From NCBI GenBank assembly GCA_029582265.1, contig CM055822.1, positions 39,386,679 to 39,450,678 of the forward strand: DNA of 64,000 nucleotides, given 5' to 3'. Position 1 is the first letter of the stretch. Each line of letters begins with the position of its first letter. The notes under the pieces are model-generated. The model worked only from the letters and a program-made list of their open reading frames with translations. It was not told the DNA's origin and searched no databases. Position numbers and translations under genes: made by a program. This document shows positions 1-10,200 of the stretch, in pieces. The DNA comes from Zoroaster sp. YZ-2022 (lineage: Eukaryota; Echinodermata; Asteroidea; Forcipulatida; Zoroasteridae).

Positions 1-334
1 CGCAGGCTGCTCAATAATTTCTACCGCGTTAGAGTTTAGCGCTTTGCAGATGAAATATGCAAAACCTCCAACGGCTATTACTCCCAAACCAATGTACAAC
101 GAGTTTATTTCATCTCTTTCTTTTTTGACGCCTGTTGTTGTAACGTTTACGTCGTCGACTTTCTTTTTTAAATTTTCCTTTTTTTATTTAAGTTCCGCGA
201 GTCTTTTACCGGCCGCAACTCTGTTTGGATTGTTTTATTTTAGTCGGCGGAGTTTCTGTTACTTGCTGGGACACGCTGGTTGGCTCGCCCGATTCTTTCG
301 TCTCCTCCGTTTTTTCCGGCTCGCTTTGCTCCAT
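1..334 (-). pseudogene. Polinton membrane/coiled-coil protein, partial and frameshifted
   Basis: The frame starts at an ATG (complement of 332-334) and runs off the left edge. The N-terminal half is rich in Glu, Thr, Pro and Ser. It is followed by a Lys/Glu-rich stretch that looks like a short coiled coil, then a hydrophobic segment (IGLGVIAVGGFAYFICKAL, about positions 40-100) that would span a membrane once. The reading frame shifts near 197, so no single frame covers the gene. It lies on the same strand as the packaging ATPase and capsid genes and probably belongs to the same Polinton. I recognise no enzymatic motif. The role is inferred only as a virion or membrane-associated accessory protein. 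Confidence 0.45.
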
Positions 335-419
335 CGTCTTTACAAATTAGACAAGAATCTTTTATTTTAAAATGTTTTGCTGAAATTAGCGCCATTGCGA
401 TTGGCGCCAAGAATATTCA

Positions 420-853
420 GTACTTGTAGTATACTTCGCATAATCCGCGAGAAAGAGCGCTAGAAATGAGCGGGTCTTTTTCTAAATCTGTAATTAAACC
501 ATCTTCGTCATCTATCGTAAATTTGTATCCCATCACATCCGTCATGTTTAAACTGGATCCCAACGCTTTAGCGTAAAGACTGATAATCGAGGAGCCTAAC
601 GAGGATAACATGTCGCGACCTAGTCTCGCTTCGTATCGCGCGTATAATTTTTCTTGATCTGTAGCGTTTAAAGTTTCAATGTCGGAAATGGTATACTCTT
701 TACCTAAATATTTTTTTCGAGTTTCCTCCAGCTACGACGGCCAACAAACGATCGCTGCGCTTATTGTTGTTGTTAATAGGAGGTAGAGCGATATTTTCGA
801 CGCAACTTGCTTGCCGCGGCTCTTCGTTTAAAATGTTCGCAACTTCTTCCATT
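420..853 (-). pseudogene. Conserved Polinton protein of unknown function, frameshifted
   Basis: The reading begins at an ATG near 853 with an acidic, Asn-rich N-terminus and continues, after a frame change near 720, into a well-formed stretch of about 100 residues ending at 417-420. The second part contains the motif LYARYEARLG followed by a helical LGSSIISLYAKAL segment and a C-terminal LEKDP...CEVYYKY. This pattern recurs in uncharacterised proteins of metazoan Polintons as I know the family, but I cannot name a function. It sits between the membrane protein at the left edge and the ATPase, all on the minus strand, which suggests one transcription block. The break may be mutation or sequencing error. 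Confidence 0.5.
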
Positions 854-1038
854 ATTATATAATACTTGTTATTTTTCTTTCAAATTTGCTTTGCTCTAGT
901 TAACGGTTTTATAAATTCATCATTGACGTACGAATATTTACTAATAAAAAATACGACTCCGCTGAGTACCAAACAGTTTGTAAATACACAAAATCCAACT
1001 AAACATTCGATTAGCATATTTATCTATACATTTTATTG

Positions 1039-1097
1039 TAACCTATCAAGTAACCTATCAAGTAACCTATCAAGTAACCTATCAAGTAACCTATCAA
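1039..1097. repeat. 12-bp minisatellite, left block
   Basis: About five head-to-tail copies of the 12-mer TAACCTATCAAG. The same repeat resumes at 1289 after a 190-bp L2 tail, so the two blocks were once one array. It lies in the intergenic space downstream of the packaging ATPase gene. Confidence 0.9.
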
Positions 1098-1288
1098 TAA
1101 TAATAATAATAATAATACAGATTTTTTAGCGCGCACATATCCACCCTGCTGGGCGCTCAAGGCGCGGAAACAAAGAAAAAACATTAACACAAACAATATA
1201 CAATGATAGCATAGGGAAAAAAATTACGTACCGAGATACATGTACCTACAAATTACAATGCAATTACAAATATACATCATCTTTGAAG
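1097..1288 (-). mobile_element. L2-like retrotransposon 3' tail inside a minisatellite
   Basis: Starts with an (ATA)n run and then matches, almost base for base, the 3' tail of the larger L2-like element at 15.58-15.79 kb (shared words include GCGCGCACATATCCACC and TACATGTACCTACAA). It is flanked on both sides by the same 12-bp repeat, so it is a severely 5'-truncated insertion of about 190 bp into that array. It has no coding capacity. Confidence 0.8.
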
Positions 1289-1400
1289 TAACCTATCAAG
1301 TAACCTATCAAGTAACCTATCAAGTAACCTATCAAGTAATCTATCCAAGTAACCTACAGCGACCTATCAAGTAACCTACTGCGACCTATCCAAGTAACCA
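1289..1400. repeat. 12-bp minisatellite, right block
   Basis: Continues the TAACCTATCAAG array after the L2 tail. Four near-perfect copies come first, then degenerate copies (TCTATCCAAG, CTACAGCGACC) that merge into the 3' end of the ATPase frame. The C-terminal residues of that frame are partly encoded by the repeat. Confidence 0.85.
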
Positions 1401-2040
1401 ATTACGACCTGGTCAGATCCGTCTAGTATTTCGTAATCGGTCGGTTGATCCGTTTTTAAAATCAACTTGCAATGTTTAGCTCTTTTTAATTCTCGATTAA
1501 TATCCATTCTCAATTCTTGGTTCGGTATGACGTAATTTTCTCGAAGACAATTTTCGAACGAGTCTCTATCCTTACAATAAAATATACTCAGCCACTTTAG
1601 TTGCTCTCTAAAATCTTTCAACACGCTATTATATTTTTGCGAAATAATCCAACAGCTGTGTTTGGCGTGCCTGCCGCTAAAGGCCAACTGACTGATCATA
1701 CATTTATTATTTTCATCGTATTTTCTATGTTTTAACGCTTTGGTCGCGGAGCAGTCGTCGATGATAAACAGCGTCTCATCTCCTTTAAAAGCGTCGTGGT
1801 AAATTTTTATGACTTTTGTTTAGCGATAAATCGCTCAAATCGTTGATGTACACTCGCTCATCGTTCCAAATCCATTTTCTGTTTTGATAAGCGAGATTTT
1901 ATTCGACGGTCGGGCATAGTATAACGATATATTCAAAATATTTACGATATTCTTTTTCCAAAAGATTTAAAGCAAATTCTGTTTTTCCACATCCGGTTTG
2001 TCCGCAGATTAATGCGGCGTGCGGATATCTAGGTAACATG
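1378..2040 (-). pseudogene. Polinton genome-packaging ATPase (FtsK/HerA, A32-like), frameshifted
   Basis: The start is the ATG complementary to 2038-2040. Within 15 residues comes a Walker A motif, GQTGCGKT, and further on a Walker B strand, ETLFIIDDCSA, decoded from about 1745-1790. A sensor-like region, FSGRHAKHSCWIISQKY, follows near 1640-1690. This order is typical of the packaging ATPases of Polintons, adintoviruses and poxvirus A32 relatives, which drive DNA into the capsid. About 220 residues matches the family size. The frame changes at least twice between 1800 and 1960, leaving an intact C-terminal 107 residues. The C-terminus runs into the 12-bp minisatellite. The major capsid gene lies directly upstream on the same strand. 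Confidence 0.85.
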
Positions 2041-2066
2041 TTTAATACTATTCAACATGATTTTTT

Positions 2067-3490
2067 TTAATATATCGCGGAATAAAATCGCCCATTTTCA
2101 ATATTGAGTTGAGCGTCCATGATGATGTAAGTGTAGCAGTATAATTCGCCGGCAGCTTCTGACTCTTTTTCGAGTTGAATGGTAATTCCTTCGGATAAGT
2201 TTTCTACTCGCCTTCCACTTCCGTGAACTTTATTGTCGTCGTTACTTCTCAAATCTAAAAATAAACCGTATTTATCGAGGTAGTAATTGGATTGTTTCAC
2301 ATGCGACAAGCCTAAAGCTTTGGTTACTCTCATGGCGTGTTCTTCTCTCGAATCTCCGAAATATTTTTGAATTTCTTCCCAGTGTTGATATATATATAGG
2401 TTGGTGAAACTCCCGCGTCGGGAGACAAACAATTGATTTAATTTTGCCCCACACCGACGTGTGTATAGCACTGTATGCTCAGTGCCCTCAGAGTGTCTGT
2501 GAAAAAACTACACAGGCGACATTTTTATACATGCTTATCCCTTGCGCGTAAAGTTGATTGGGGACTCCTTCGATAGTAATTGAAATTTTGCTAATGTTTG
2601 GATTATAAAATTTCCAAGAATCTTTTACATCAGGCTCTTTAAATAAAAACAATATTCCTTTCATGCTTTTTGCCGGCGTATTGAGATTTATATTCCACGT
2701 TTTATCTCTCTTGTTTACGGGTTTTACGCTTTGTCTCAAGACTCTGTCGTACAATATAGCCAACTTGTCGCTATATTGATTTTTAATCGTTCGAGCGAGT
2801 TGCGGATTGGTGACACCTCGTATTCTAGAGGAATTCCGCTTATGATATATTTGCTAGCGTCGTCCTTGCTTTTAATAACTTTCGAATATTTATTAAACGT
2901 GAGTTCATAAGTCAGCCGATCCGCGAGCCCGGCTTGATAATACGGTTGATGATCGGTCAATAGTTCAAAGTCGAGCGGAATGCAATATCTATTTTTAAAA
3001 GCATCCGCGACAGCTTTGTCTTTTCCTTCGTTACTTGCCGGAACACCATCGCTGGCATCTACTCTTAATTTAGTTATATTAGGCGATTCTATTCCTCGAT
3101 ACGCGAGATTTGAGAGTTGGTCTTTCGTCAACCAATTGTCTTTGAAACAATTGTACACATCCGCATCGTCTAAAGAATACACTTCATTTCCCTCGATCTT
3201 GATCGAGATAGTTTTAACGATGGCTCTTCCTATATTATGTACGAGGGTTCTGGTGTCATCTTCGGATTCTAGAGTACGGTAATGTTAAAAGCCAATCTGG
3301 CCGTACCCGGAACGATGACGTCGTCTTTTCCCAAATTTGGAAAACGAACCGTCAACAGTTGATTTTCTGCGATGGTGCTCGGATTGTTTGTGATGACGAC
3401 TTTTTGCCGCAATCCTTTTATACCTCTCGGTTCTCTCAATTTTCTGTACGGATTTAGTTTGTGTCCGAATGCTTGGCTCATACTTAACAT
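2067..3490 (-). pseudogene. Polinton major capsid protein (double jelly-roll hexon type), frameshifted
   Basis: Four consecutive minus-strand frames (3490-3269, 3182-2736, 2763-2488, 2471-2067) together cover about 470 residues, the usual length for a Polinton major capsid protein. Recognisable family signatures are AFGHKLNPYRKLREPRG at the N-terminus, LTVRFPNLGKDDVIVPG, the internal IPLDFELLTDHQPYYQ and RLTYELTFN, KTWNINLNTPAKSMKGIL in the second jelly roll, and the C-terminal MDAQLNIENGRF. The protein would form trimeric capsomers. Breaks lie near 3270-3180, 2750 and 2480, so the copy as assembled cannot make a full protein. The start is the first ATG after an AT-rich spacer facing the divergent plus-strand gene at 3550. 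Confidence 0.88.
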
Positions 3491-3549
3491 GTACTATTAT
3501 TTTATTAAAATTTAAAAAAAGTTTATCTAATAAAATTGTTTTTATAGCG

Positions 3550-3955
3550 ATGATGATCGGAGGCGCGATAGTAAACGCCCTCGCCTTTACAGGATCAAAT
3601 GCTTTATTTTCCAGTTTACGTTCCGGCGATGCCGAAAAAGAACGAGAGAGGCACGATTTAGCGGAAAGCGAGAGACGAATGGTCTAAAAAGCGATCGAAA
3701 TATCTAAATTACATGAACGATCGACTAAAAAAAGAATCGAACGCTAAAAAAACTTTTACCGATATAAACGAAGCGATGAATGAATATTATATCGTTACCG
3801 GCAGTCAATTCGAGTTACCGGAAAATTTATACGACGAGCCTAAATTAGATGATTTTTACGTTCCTAGCGAAGATCAAAAAACCAGAGAAGTATTGTTTAT
3901 CGTCTTGGGCATGACGGCAGTAGGCTACTTTAGCTATAAATTATTAGAGCTATAA
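3550..3955 (+). pseudogene. Small Polinton membrane protein with two hydrophobic ends, frameshifted
   Basis: The start is one of the paired ATGs at 3550/3553, giving MIGGAIVNALAFTGSNALF, a hydrophobic N-terminal segment. An Arg/Glu-rich helical region follows, and near 3670 the frame shifts by one. The second part (3713-3955) contains FTDINEAMNEYY, a Pro/Asp-rich linker, and a C-terminal membrane segment (EVLFIVLGMTAVGYFSYKLL). The two parts belong to one protein of about 135 residues that I know as a recurrent uncharacterised protein of animal Polintons. It is divergent from the major capsid gene, and the next plus-strand gene starts 25 bp downstream, as in a compact viral operon. Function unknown; a minor membrane-associated virion component is an inference. 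Confidence 0.6.
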
Positions 3956-3980
3956 AAATAAAAACTAATTGTAAATAAGT

Positions 3981-5370
3981 ATGGCGGAAGGAGGAGTTGA
4001 GATAGATGACTTTGATCCACCGATAGAACAAGAGGATCAACAAGATGATCGACTAGATGATCAATCCGTACGGGAAATATTAGAAAGAGAAGAAATAGAA
4101 AGAGAAGAAGATAAAATAGAAGAGTGGACGAACAACATTCCTAACATAAATATATTGGCGCAACAAACTAACTTCATGACTGAAAATTTTCGAGAACTTT
4201 ATGTAGAAAACTATAATCCCGACAATATGCTCAATACTCAATATTTTCATTTTGAGCAGGAAGATATTCCTGAGGAAAAAATAGTAAGAGGTTTTTATTA
4301 CAAAGATGTACTTTTAACGCGTGTAGGCAACGTGAGTGAATTTGTCATCAAAAATATAATAGAACAAAGAGCGAGAGAGAAAGGACATAAAGGAACTGAA
4401 TTTCTTAATGAAGCATTAGGTATAAAAAGTAGCGAAGAAAGAAAAAAAATATCAAAAAAGACTCGTTTTGCGTTAGAACCAAACGTTATTATTCTCAATC
4501 AAACAAACGTTGAAAGCACTCCGATGCAAGATTTACCGCAAGTTGCGACAACTGCAAGTGAAAGCACCCAAGAAGCAGTTTCTATTCTTCAAAAAGAAGA
4601 ACTGAAGCGGGTGGGCTTCCATTGCGAGAACTCTTGGGTCTCGATAAAGCCTTGCAAACGACTCGAGGTCAACTCGTAAATAATTTAGCCAAATTGGACG
4701 CACTCGACAAAGAAATCTCTGATCTTCAAAAAGAATACGTAAGCGCTCGAGATTGAGACGATGAAGATGAAAAAGAAACCGCAGAGCTCCGTAAAAAGCT
4801 GCAACATAAACAAGAAAAAAGACGACTTAGATTAGAGGCCGCGAGTGCGCAAGATCACGTTCTTCGTAGTCAAATCAATAGAATCAAAGAAACGTTTCAT
4901 AAAATAATGAGAGACGGTACGTTAGGTGAAAAAATTGAAACTATATTCAGAGAACAAGGCATAACGTTAGTCAATATATTAACGGCGGTTAGTCTCGCGA
5001 TCGCTGCCTTCGTTGAAGTGATCGTAGGTGGGGTAAAATCGGTTTTACCTACACCTAAACCCGTACCACCTACACCCGTACCACCTACACCCGTACCACC
5101 TACGCCCGTACCACCTACGCCCGTACCACCTACGCCGAGTGGCGGAGGTGTAAAAGACTGGATACAAAAAACTCTCACAAATCTATCGAATCTGCTAAAG
5201 AAACTCGGATTAAAAAAGCCTTGGATTCTCTACCGGGTATCATCGGAGGAGTATTGAGTTGGTTATTAACGACAATTTCAAAAGTGGTAGGATGGGCGGC
5301 GGAACATGTGTGGCTAGCCTTGACCGGAGTCGGAGTTTTAGTTTTATCTTATCTACAGAGTCAACGCTGA
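3981..5370 (+). pseudogene. Large Polinton coiled-coil/membrane protein, frameshifted
   Basis: Starts at ATG 3981 with an acidic N-terminus (DDFDPP, EEIEREED). The frame is open to about 4610, shifts, and resumes with LRELLGLDKALQTTRGQLV and a long Lys/Glu coiled coil. One in-frame stop occurs near 4757. Next come LRSQINRIKETF and REQGITLVNILTAVSLAIA, a hydrophobic helix, a proline-rich linker of PVPPT repeats (5060-5134), and after another shift near 5215 a C-terminal LPGIIGGVLSWLLTTISKV amphipathic/membrane region ending at 5370. The architecture (coiled coil, QGIT-hydrophobic, Pro linker, GIIG-SWLL tail) is one I know from uncharacterised metazoan Polinton proteins. It might act in membrane interaction or as a fibre, but that is inference. 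Its stop overlaps the stop of the convergent minus-strand gene. Confidence 0.6.
5060..5134 (+). repeat. 15-bp in-frame repeat encoding PVPPT units
   Basis: Five copies of a 15-bp unit (CCCGTACCACCTACR) encode consecutive Pro-Val-Pro-Pro-Thr pentapeptides in the linker of the coiled-coil/membrane protein. The unit length keeps the frame, and copy number is likely to vary between copies of the element. Confidence 0.9.
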
Positions 5371-6750
5371 AACAACTCGTAAATAATTACGCCTATCCCA
5401 AAAGAAACCGCGAGACCAACGATCAGAGACTTTTTTCCTGTTGGTGAGTATCGACTGTCAAGAGTTGAGTATCGATAGATGGTGGCGTGTCTGGTTGAGT
5501 ATCGATGGACGGAGGTGGTTGAGAATCAATGGATGGTGGCGGAGGTGGTTGAGAATCGATGGATGGTGGTGACGGAGGGGGAACGGCTGTTGAATTTGTG
5601 TCTTGGTTCGAACCTAACGATAAATCAGGCGTTGCGATTAAAATATTGTTGTTGTATCCAACGTACGTACCTATTCGTAAATCATGTCGGATGGCAAAAG
5701 GTATAAACCTTCTTCCATAACAAAGTTTAACTGCGATCGAGCGTATTGTAAAGAATCTTGGTACCTCTGAAAAGAAGATTGCAAATCTACCGGAGAATCG
5801 ATCGAAGCATCTAGAATGTTTAAGATTCTCTTTTTGCATCTAAACCGGTACCCGGTACGAGAATTCCACTTTTAGCTTGAGCTTGAGCTCCCAATAACGC
5901 GTAAACGTACGTTCTTATAGAGTCGTTGATTCGTTCTATACCACTATCCGTAAAGCCTTGAACTAATTCCTGTGCAAAAGTCGGAACTTTAGCTTGGCTC
6001 GAACCGAGTATAAATTTAATCCAAGCTTGTTGGGTATCGGGAGATTGTGAAATGTAAGCGACTGTATACGTCGAAGGATAATCATCAAAATCCATCTTTT
6101 TAGCGACTTTGAAAAGATTATAATCACGCGCGTTATGGTACACAACGGGCACATTCGAATTATCGTAGTCTTTTCCAGGTACCGGAATGTAACCGTTGCC
6201 GTAATCGTAATAATAGGCTGTTCCCAATCCTCTCGAGTTTTTGTCTACTTGTTGTTTCCAATCGGATACCGGCGAGACGTGAAATTCTCTACATATTTTA
6301 TTATATGCACCAATGTCTATAATTATTGTTTTCAAACGCGCTCCAAAATTTTTGAAAACATGCGGCGGGACAGCTCATTTCTTTGAGCAATCGTCTAATT
6401 TGATAATAGACGTGAAATTTAAAGAAACTACTAATCATCGGATTCGAATGGAACAAATGTTCGTAATTCACTCCGCACCCAGTCGTACTACACCACGTTA
6501 CAAAATTTATTTGATTTTGATAAAACTTTAGCGGATTAGAATTCCAATCATTTACAATATCGTCGCTATCGACGTGAGGCAACTTGTACTTGTTAAAAGG
6601 ATTAGCGAGCGTTACATTAAAAAAATCATTTTCATTAATGTAAATATTTACGTTAGTCAAGTCGCTGGAAGAAATTGTTCCAGCTACAAAATTGCCAGAT
6701 TGTGGATACCGTTTTGATAAATTACTCCGAAATGCTAAAGGAAGCGCCAT
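5361..6750 (-). pseudogene. Conserved large Polinton protein with C-terminal membrane anchor, frameshifted
   Basis: The start is the ATG complementary to 6748-6750 (MALPLAFRSNLSKRYPQSG). The first block (to about 6301) contains FVAGTISSSDLTNVNIYIN and DSDDIVNDWNSNPLKFYQ. The frame then shifts, and the second block (6335-5820) contains TDSGIERINDSIRTYVYALL and GAQAQAKSG. A third block continues through a Ser/Pro-rich linker of SIDSQPPP-type repeats to a hydrophobic C-terminus (SLIVGLAVSFGIGVIIYELF) whose stop lies at 5361-5363. The whole is about 455 residues. I recognise it as a recurrent Polinton protein without an assigned function. A capsid-associated or spike-like role is only inferred from its place among capsid genes and the anchor. 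At least two frameshifts break it. Confidence 0.6.
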
Positions 6751-6777
6751 TTTATTATAAACTTATATTATAATAAA

Positions 6778-7462
6778 ATGCATCATACGATCGAAATTTA
6801 ACAATTTAGCAAGCCGGTCGTATTAGATCATAGTATCGATAATCGCGATGGTAAACTCACGATTTCGCTAAAGGCTATCAACTTTTGGGTCGGTTACTAT
6901 AATGTGCGCAAAAAATAAAAAAATATGGCGTCGTATAATTAATGACAGAGGACAGCCGATGGAAGAAGTTCAGTTTGTCCATCCCGGACTTTATAATATA
7001 ACAGAAATTATCGAAATTGTCGTAAATAACACACCTTGGCTTACATTCGCCGTCGATGAAAAATCCGGCGAATCTTTGCTAAATAGTATTCAACAAAACC
7101 AAAAAATCAAATTTTCGTCTGGGCTAGCTAATTTACTCGGGTTTCCTGATCTATTTCTATCTATGGGTGAGCATCGTGGAAAAATTGATTTGCAACCTTT
7201 TAAAATAATGTACGTTCATTGCGATCAAATTTGTATGAGCGAAAATTTTTACAACGGTAAACAGTCGAGTATTTTAAACGTTTTTCCCTTACAAGATAAA
7301 TCATTGGGCGAAAGCGCCTGGATAGAATATTCTAATCCATTACGAAAAAATCTCAAAACCGGTACTTTTAACGAATTGAGTTTTAAAATTAAAGATTATA
7401 TCGGCAGAGACATTAATAATCACGGTATGCCGGCCATTTTAACCATCGAAATTAATAAATAG
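6778..7462 (+). pseudogene. Polinton minor-capsid candidate (single jelly-roll/penton-like), N-terminus broken
   Basis: The ATG at 6778 opens a seven-codon frame that stops at once. Coding resumes in another frame with LDHSIDNRDGKLTISLKAIN and GYYNV, then shifts again at about 6910 into an intact stretch to 7462. That stretch is beta-rich (VHPGLYNITEIIEIVVNN, KIKFSSGLANLLGFP, FKIMYVHCDQICMSENF) and ends in NNHGMPAILTIEINK. Total length near 220 residues and the mainly beta character fit the penton-type minor capsid protein reported for Polintons. The assignment is by family pattern, not structure. The next gene starts 11 bp after its stop. The internal ATG at 6902 is unlikely to be the true start because homologous-looking sequence precedes it. 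Confidence 0.55.
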
Positions 7463-7473
7463 ATATTATATAA

Positions 7474-7673
7474 ATGGCGAGTATTTACGGTCCTAGTCGT
7501 AAAAACAACGAGTTCATTTCTTAAAAAAAAAAAAAAAATCCATCCATCTATGAACGTCATGGGCACATCGAACCAAGTGAAATTCAACAAAGGGTAGAGT
7601 TGGTAAATTTATTCGAAAAACTACATATTACTCGAGTGGGAGGGATCTTTTAGTCTACCCTTTTTTTCACGTT
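7474..7673 (+). pseudogene. 5' part of Polinton gene copy 1 (MASIYGP protein), split by a transposon
   Basis: ATG 7474 begins MASIYGPSRKNNE; an A15 run at 7523-7538 breaks the frame, and then SIYERHGHIEPSEIQQRVEL follows. The gene is cut at the CACGTT duplication (7668-7673) by the integrase-OTU transposon and continues at 14957. A second tandem copy begins at 15283 with a nearly identical N-terminus, which makes the assignment of both halves secure. Encoded protein about 160 residues; function unknown. Confidence 0.7.
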
Positions 7674-8099
7674 TGTTCCGGACCATAATGTCCGCAAGTA
7701 CCATTATGTCCGCGAACCGATTTGGGCCCATTACGTCCGACCTATTACGTCCGCGGAACCATTGCGTCCGACCCATTACGTCCGCGGAACCATTGCGTCC
7801 GACCCATTACGTCCGCGGAACCATGACGTCCGACCCATTTCGTCCGCGGAACCATTCCGTCCGACCCATTGCGTCCGCGGAACCATTACGTCCGACCCAT
7901 TGCGTCCGCGGAACCATTGCGTCCGACCCATTACGTCCGCGGAACCATTGCGTCCGACCCATTGCGTCCGCGGAACCATTACGTCCGACCCATTGCGTCC
8001 GCGGAACCATTACGTCCGACCATTGCGTCCGCGGAACCATTACGTCCGACCATTACGTCCGCGGAACCATTACGTCCGACCCATTACGTCCGCGGGCGC
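7674..8099 (+). repeat. Left terminal inverted repeat made of 31-bp subrepeats
   Basis: After a unique outer 60 bp the TIR consists of about 11 tandem units of roughly 31 bp, alternating CGTCCGACCCATT(A/G) and CGTCCGCGGAACCATT(A/G). It is the inverted partner of 14466-14956. Open frames across it encode only RPTHYVRGT-type repeats and are artefacts of the repeat. The CpG-rich units could be transposase binding sites (inference). Confidence 0.9.
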
Positions 8100-9783
8100 C
8101 TCAGTTGTATATGTACTGGCATGTTGCGGGTAGCAGTGCATATGCTGATGAACAGCGACGTGAAAGATGACATCACATACCAGTAAACAAATATGATTTA
8201 TTTCGCTACATATTTCATGCAAAACCATATTTCTCAAGATAATTTCGAAAATGTGTCATTTTACTTCATTTGTATTCACAAATAAAATGTCGGTTAAAAT
8301 AGCAAAAGTTGCCGTTGAAATAGCAAAAACACGGGCGACACATCTTCAAAGTCAAACATAATTATTGAAATATTCATTTACTCTTCGTCCACAAGTTGCC
8401 ATGATTTTGTAGCTCCCTTACAGCAACATAACAAAACTGGATATTCATCGCTTTATTTTAATTTCTTTCAACCTACGACTGTCGCCTGCTAGACAAAAAT
8501 GGTGCCGTGTACTGCCGTCATCTGCAGTGTTCCTTAAAATCTATCCGCGAATATCATTCACGTTTGGTCACATTCATACTGCATGAAGCTACATGCAATA
8601 GGCGAGGCGATACATGTATACTGCTACTGTGTGTACATATACATGTACACACACACGCGTAACTTGGTGAAGTGTGTGTAGTGTTAGGCTGTCAAACTCA
8701 AGAAAAAATGAAGCGTTGGTAAGAATTAGCTTAAAATTAGGTTTTATTTGTGCTAATGAGTACTGTATACATCAGACCCATTCAAATCGCTGTATCATTA
8801 GTAATATTCCCTGGTTGTAAAAAATAGGCATCTAAACAGTAGGTTAACCGTCGCTATATACATGGTATAACGTTGAGCCTACACTGTTAACACGATAAGC
8901 TTGTACTTTACAGTGTTTTATAACAACTGGTATTACAATGACTACTGTAGGCTATAAGGACAGAATTAGGCCGATAAACTACCGTTTGTTTTGGCCTATT
9001 TCTACGTTAATGTCGATTTCCGTTGTCAAGTCACAGTGGAGACTATTTATATGTACAATTTTGTACAGTCATTACAGAAGATTCTATGCCTATGGTACAG
9101 AATTAAATCGGAAGATTGTACGATAGTCTCTCGTGTGTCAAAAGAGGGCGCTTTGTTCAGGTAAAATTTGCCCGCCGTCACACAAATTTAGCTGTAATTT
9201 GTATTTTACAAAACAAAATGGTAACTGGACTATTGACTAATGAAAAACTAAAACATGAAACATTTTGATGTCAATGTATGATTGGTAAACATAATTCCAG
9301 CTTATCCATGCAACTTTTTGGGAGGACTTTCTGGACAACAATATGTAAACAGTACTTTTGGAAGACTGTATCCACTGCTTAGTAGGCGTTATTTGTGGAA
9401 ATTTAGAGTTTAATGTTTGAAAAGGAACATTTATTCTTAGTTCATGTAGTTGCAGGATGTTGCGAAATGAGGAAACATATGAATAGGGAGAAATCTTATA
9501 CCACATTAAATTAATTCGAACCTAGACTAAGTACTGACACTTACGGACCAATGTTCCGTTTTACCCAGCACAGTAAGTATGGATACATGTAAACATAAAC
9601 AGAGATAGGGATGGAAACTGATTAAATATATCAATATTTTATGTTTATTAGGTGTTTGTTTGATTGATGAGTTGGTTTGTTAAGTGTTTTTCTAATATTG
9701 TTTTAATGGTTTATCTTTAGCTTCAGGGCCCAGAACGTTGTGACCATGTTGTTACTGATAACATGGTACAAGCCAAGTGAAGA
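8100..9783. other. Transposon interior upstream of its gene; no coding signal
   Basis: AT-rich sequence between the left TIR and the start of the integrase gene. It includes a short alternating CA/TG tract near 8625-8660. I see no conserved protein in any frame. It presumably carries the promoter and 5' untranslated region of the transposase gene. Confidence 0.5.
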
Positions 9784-9835
9784 ATGCCAAACAAAATAAG
9801 AAGTGTTAGTGAAGAACGACACCGTGTACTACTAG
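9784..9835 (+). CDS. First coding exon of the integrase-OTU transposase
   Basis: ATG 9784 gives MPNKIRSVSEERHRVLL and the exon ends at a strong donor, G|GTAAGG (9835/9836), in phase 1. The downstream exon starts after CCCCATAG at 10200 and continues in the matching phase as DILAGTRIKERSDEANGQG. The joined N-terminus is a plausible helical, charged region. The start is chosen because it is the first ATG in frame with the spliced product. Confidence 0.5.
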
Positions 9836-10200
9836 GTAAGGTATCCTAGTTAGATTAATGAATAGATGTAGTATTAGTCTAATTTAAAAACACATGTCAG
9901 AAACCAGTTTCGCACAAATTATGTACATCTTGCAATAGCAGCTGATCCGTGATATTTTAGTATTATTTGTTCAATGTTTTAGAATGCATAATATTTGCAA
10001 AATAAGGGACCAACATTTTTTGGCGTTGTCATTGTCATCGTTGGTGGCGGTCTCGGGCTTGATATCAACCCATGCATGGTCTTTCAGCAACAACGACACT
10101 AAATAAACAACAGTAGAAGAGCTAAGGAAAGTTTACATGTCGTTCTTTTGATGTCTATAATGTTTTCACATTGATACAATTTCAACTATTTTCCCCATAG

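Noticed and set aside
866..1129. Frame with NLSSNLSSN repeats
   Set aside because: Produced by the 12-bp minisatellite; the surrounding real coding is on the minus strand.
3713..3955. Separate 80-codon gene starting at ATG 3713
   Set aside because: The preceding bases continue in the same protein pattern (DEWSKKRSKYLNY before the ATG), so it is the second half of the frameshifted gene starting at 3550.
6902..7462. True start of the minor-capsid candidate at ATG 6902
   Set aside because: Protein-like sequence (LTISLKAIN, GYYNV) precedes it in another frame; the ATG is internal to a frameshifted gene.
7738..8099. CRISPR-like array of short repeats
   Set aside because: There are no unique spacers; the units are contiguous, the array is half of an inverted pair, and the genome is eukaryotic.
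7673..8186. Overlapping open frames of up to 165 codons encoding RPTHYVRGT-type repeats
   Set aside because: They are present in several frames on both strands and repeat at the other TIR (14425-14988). They exist because the 31-bp units contain few stops, not because a protein is encoded.
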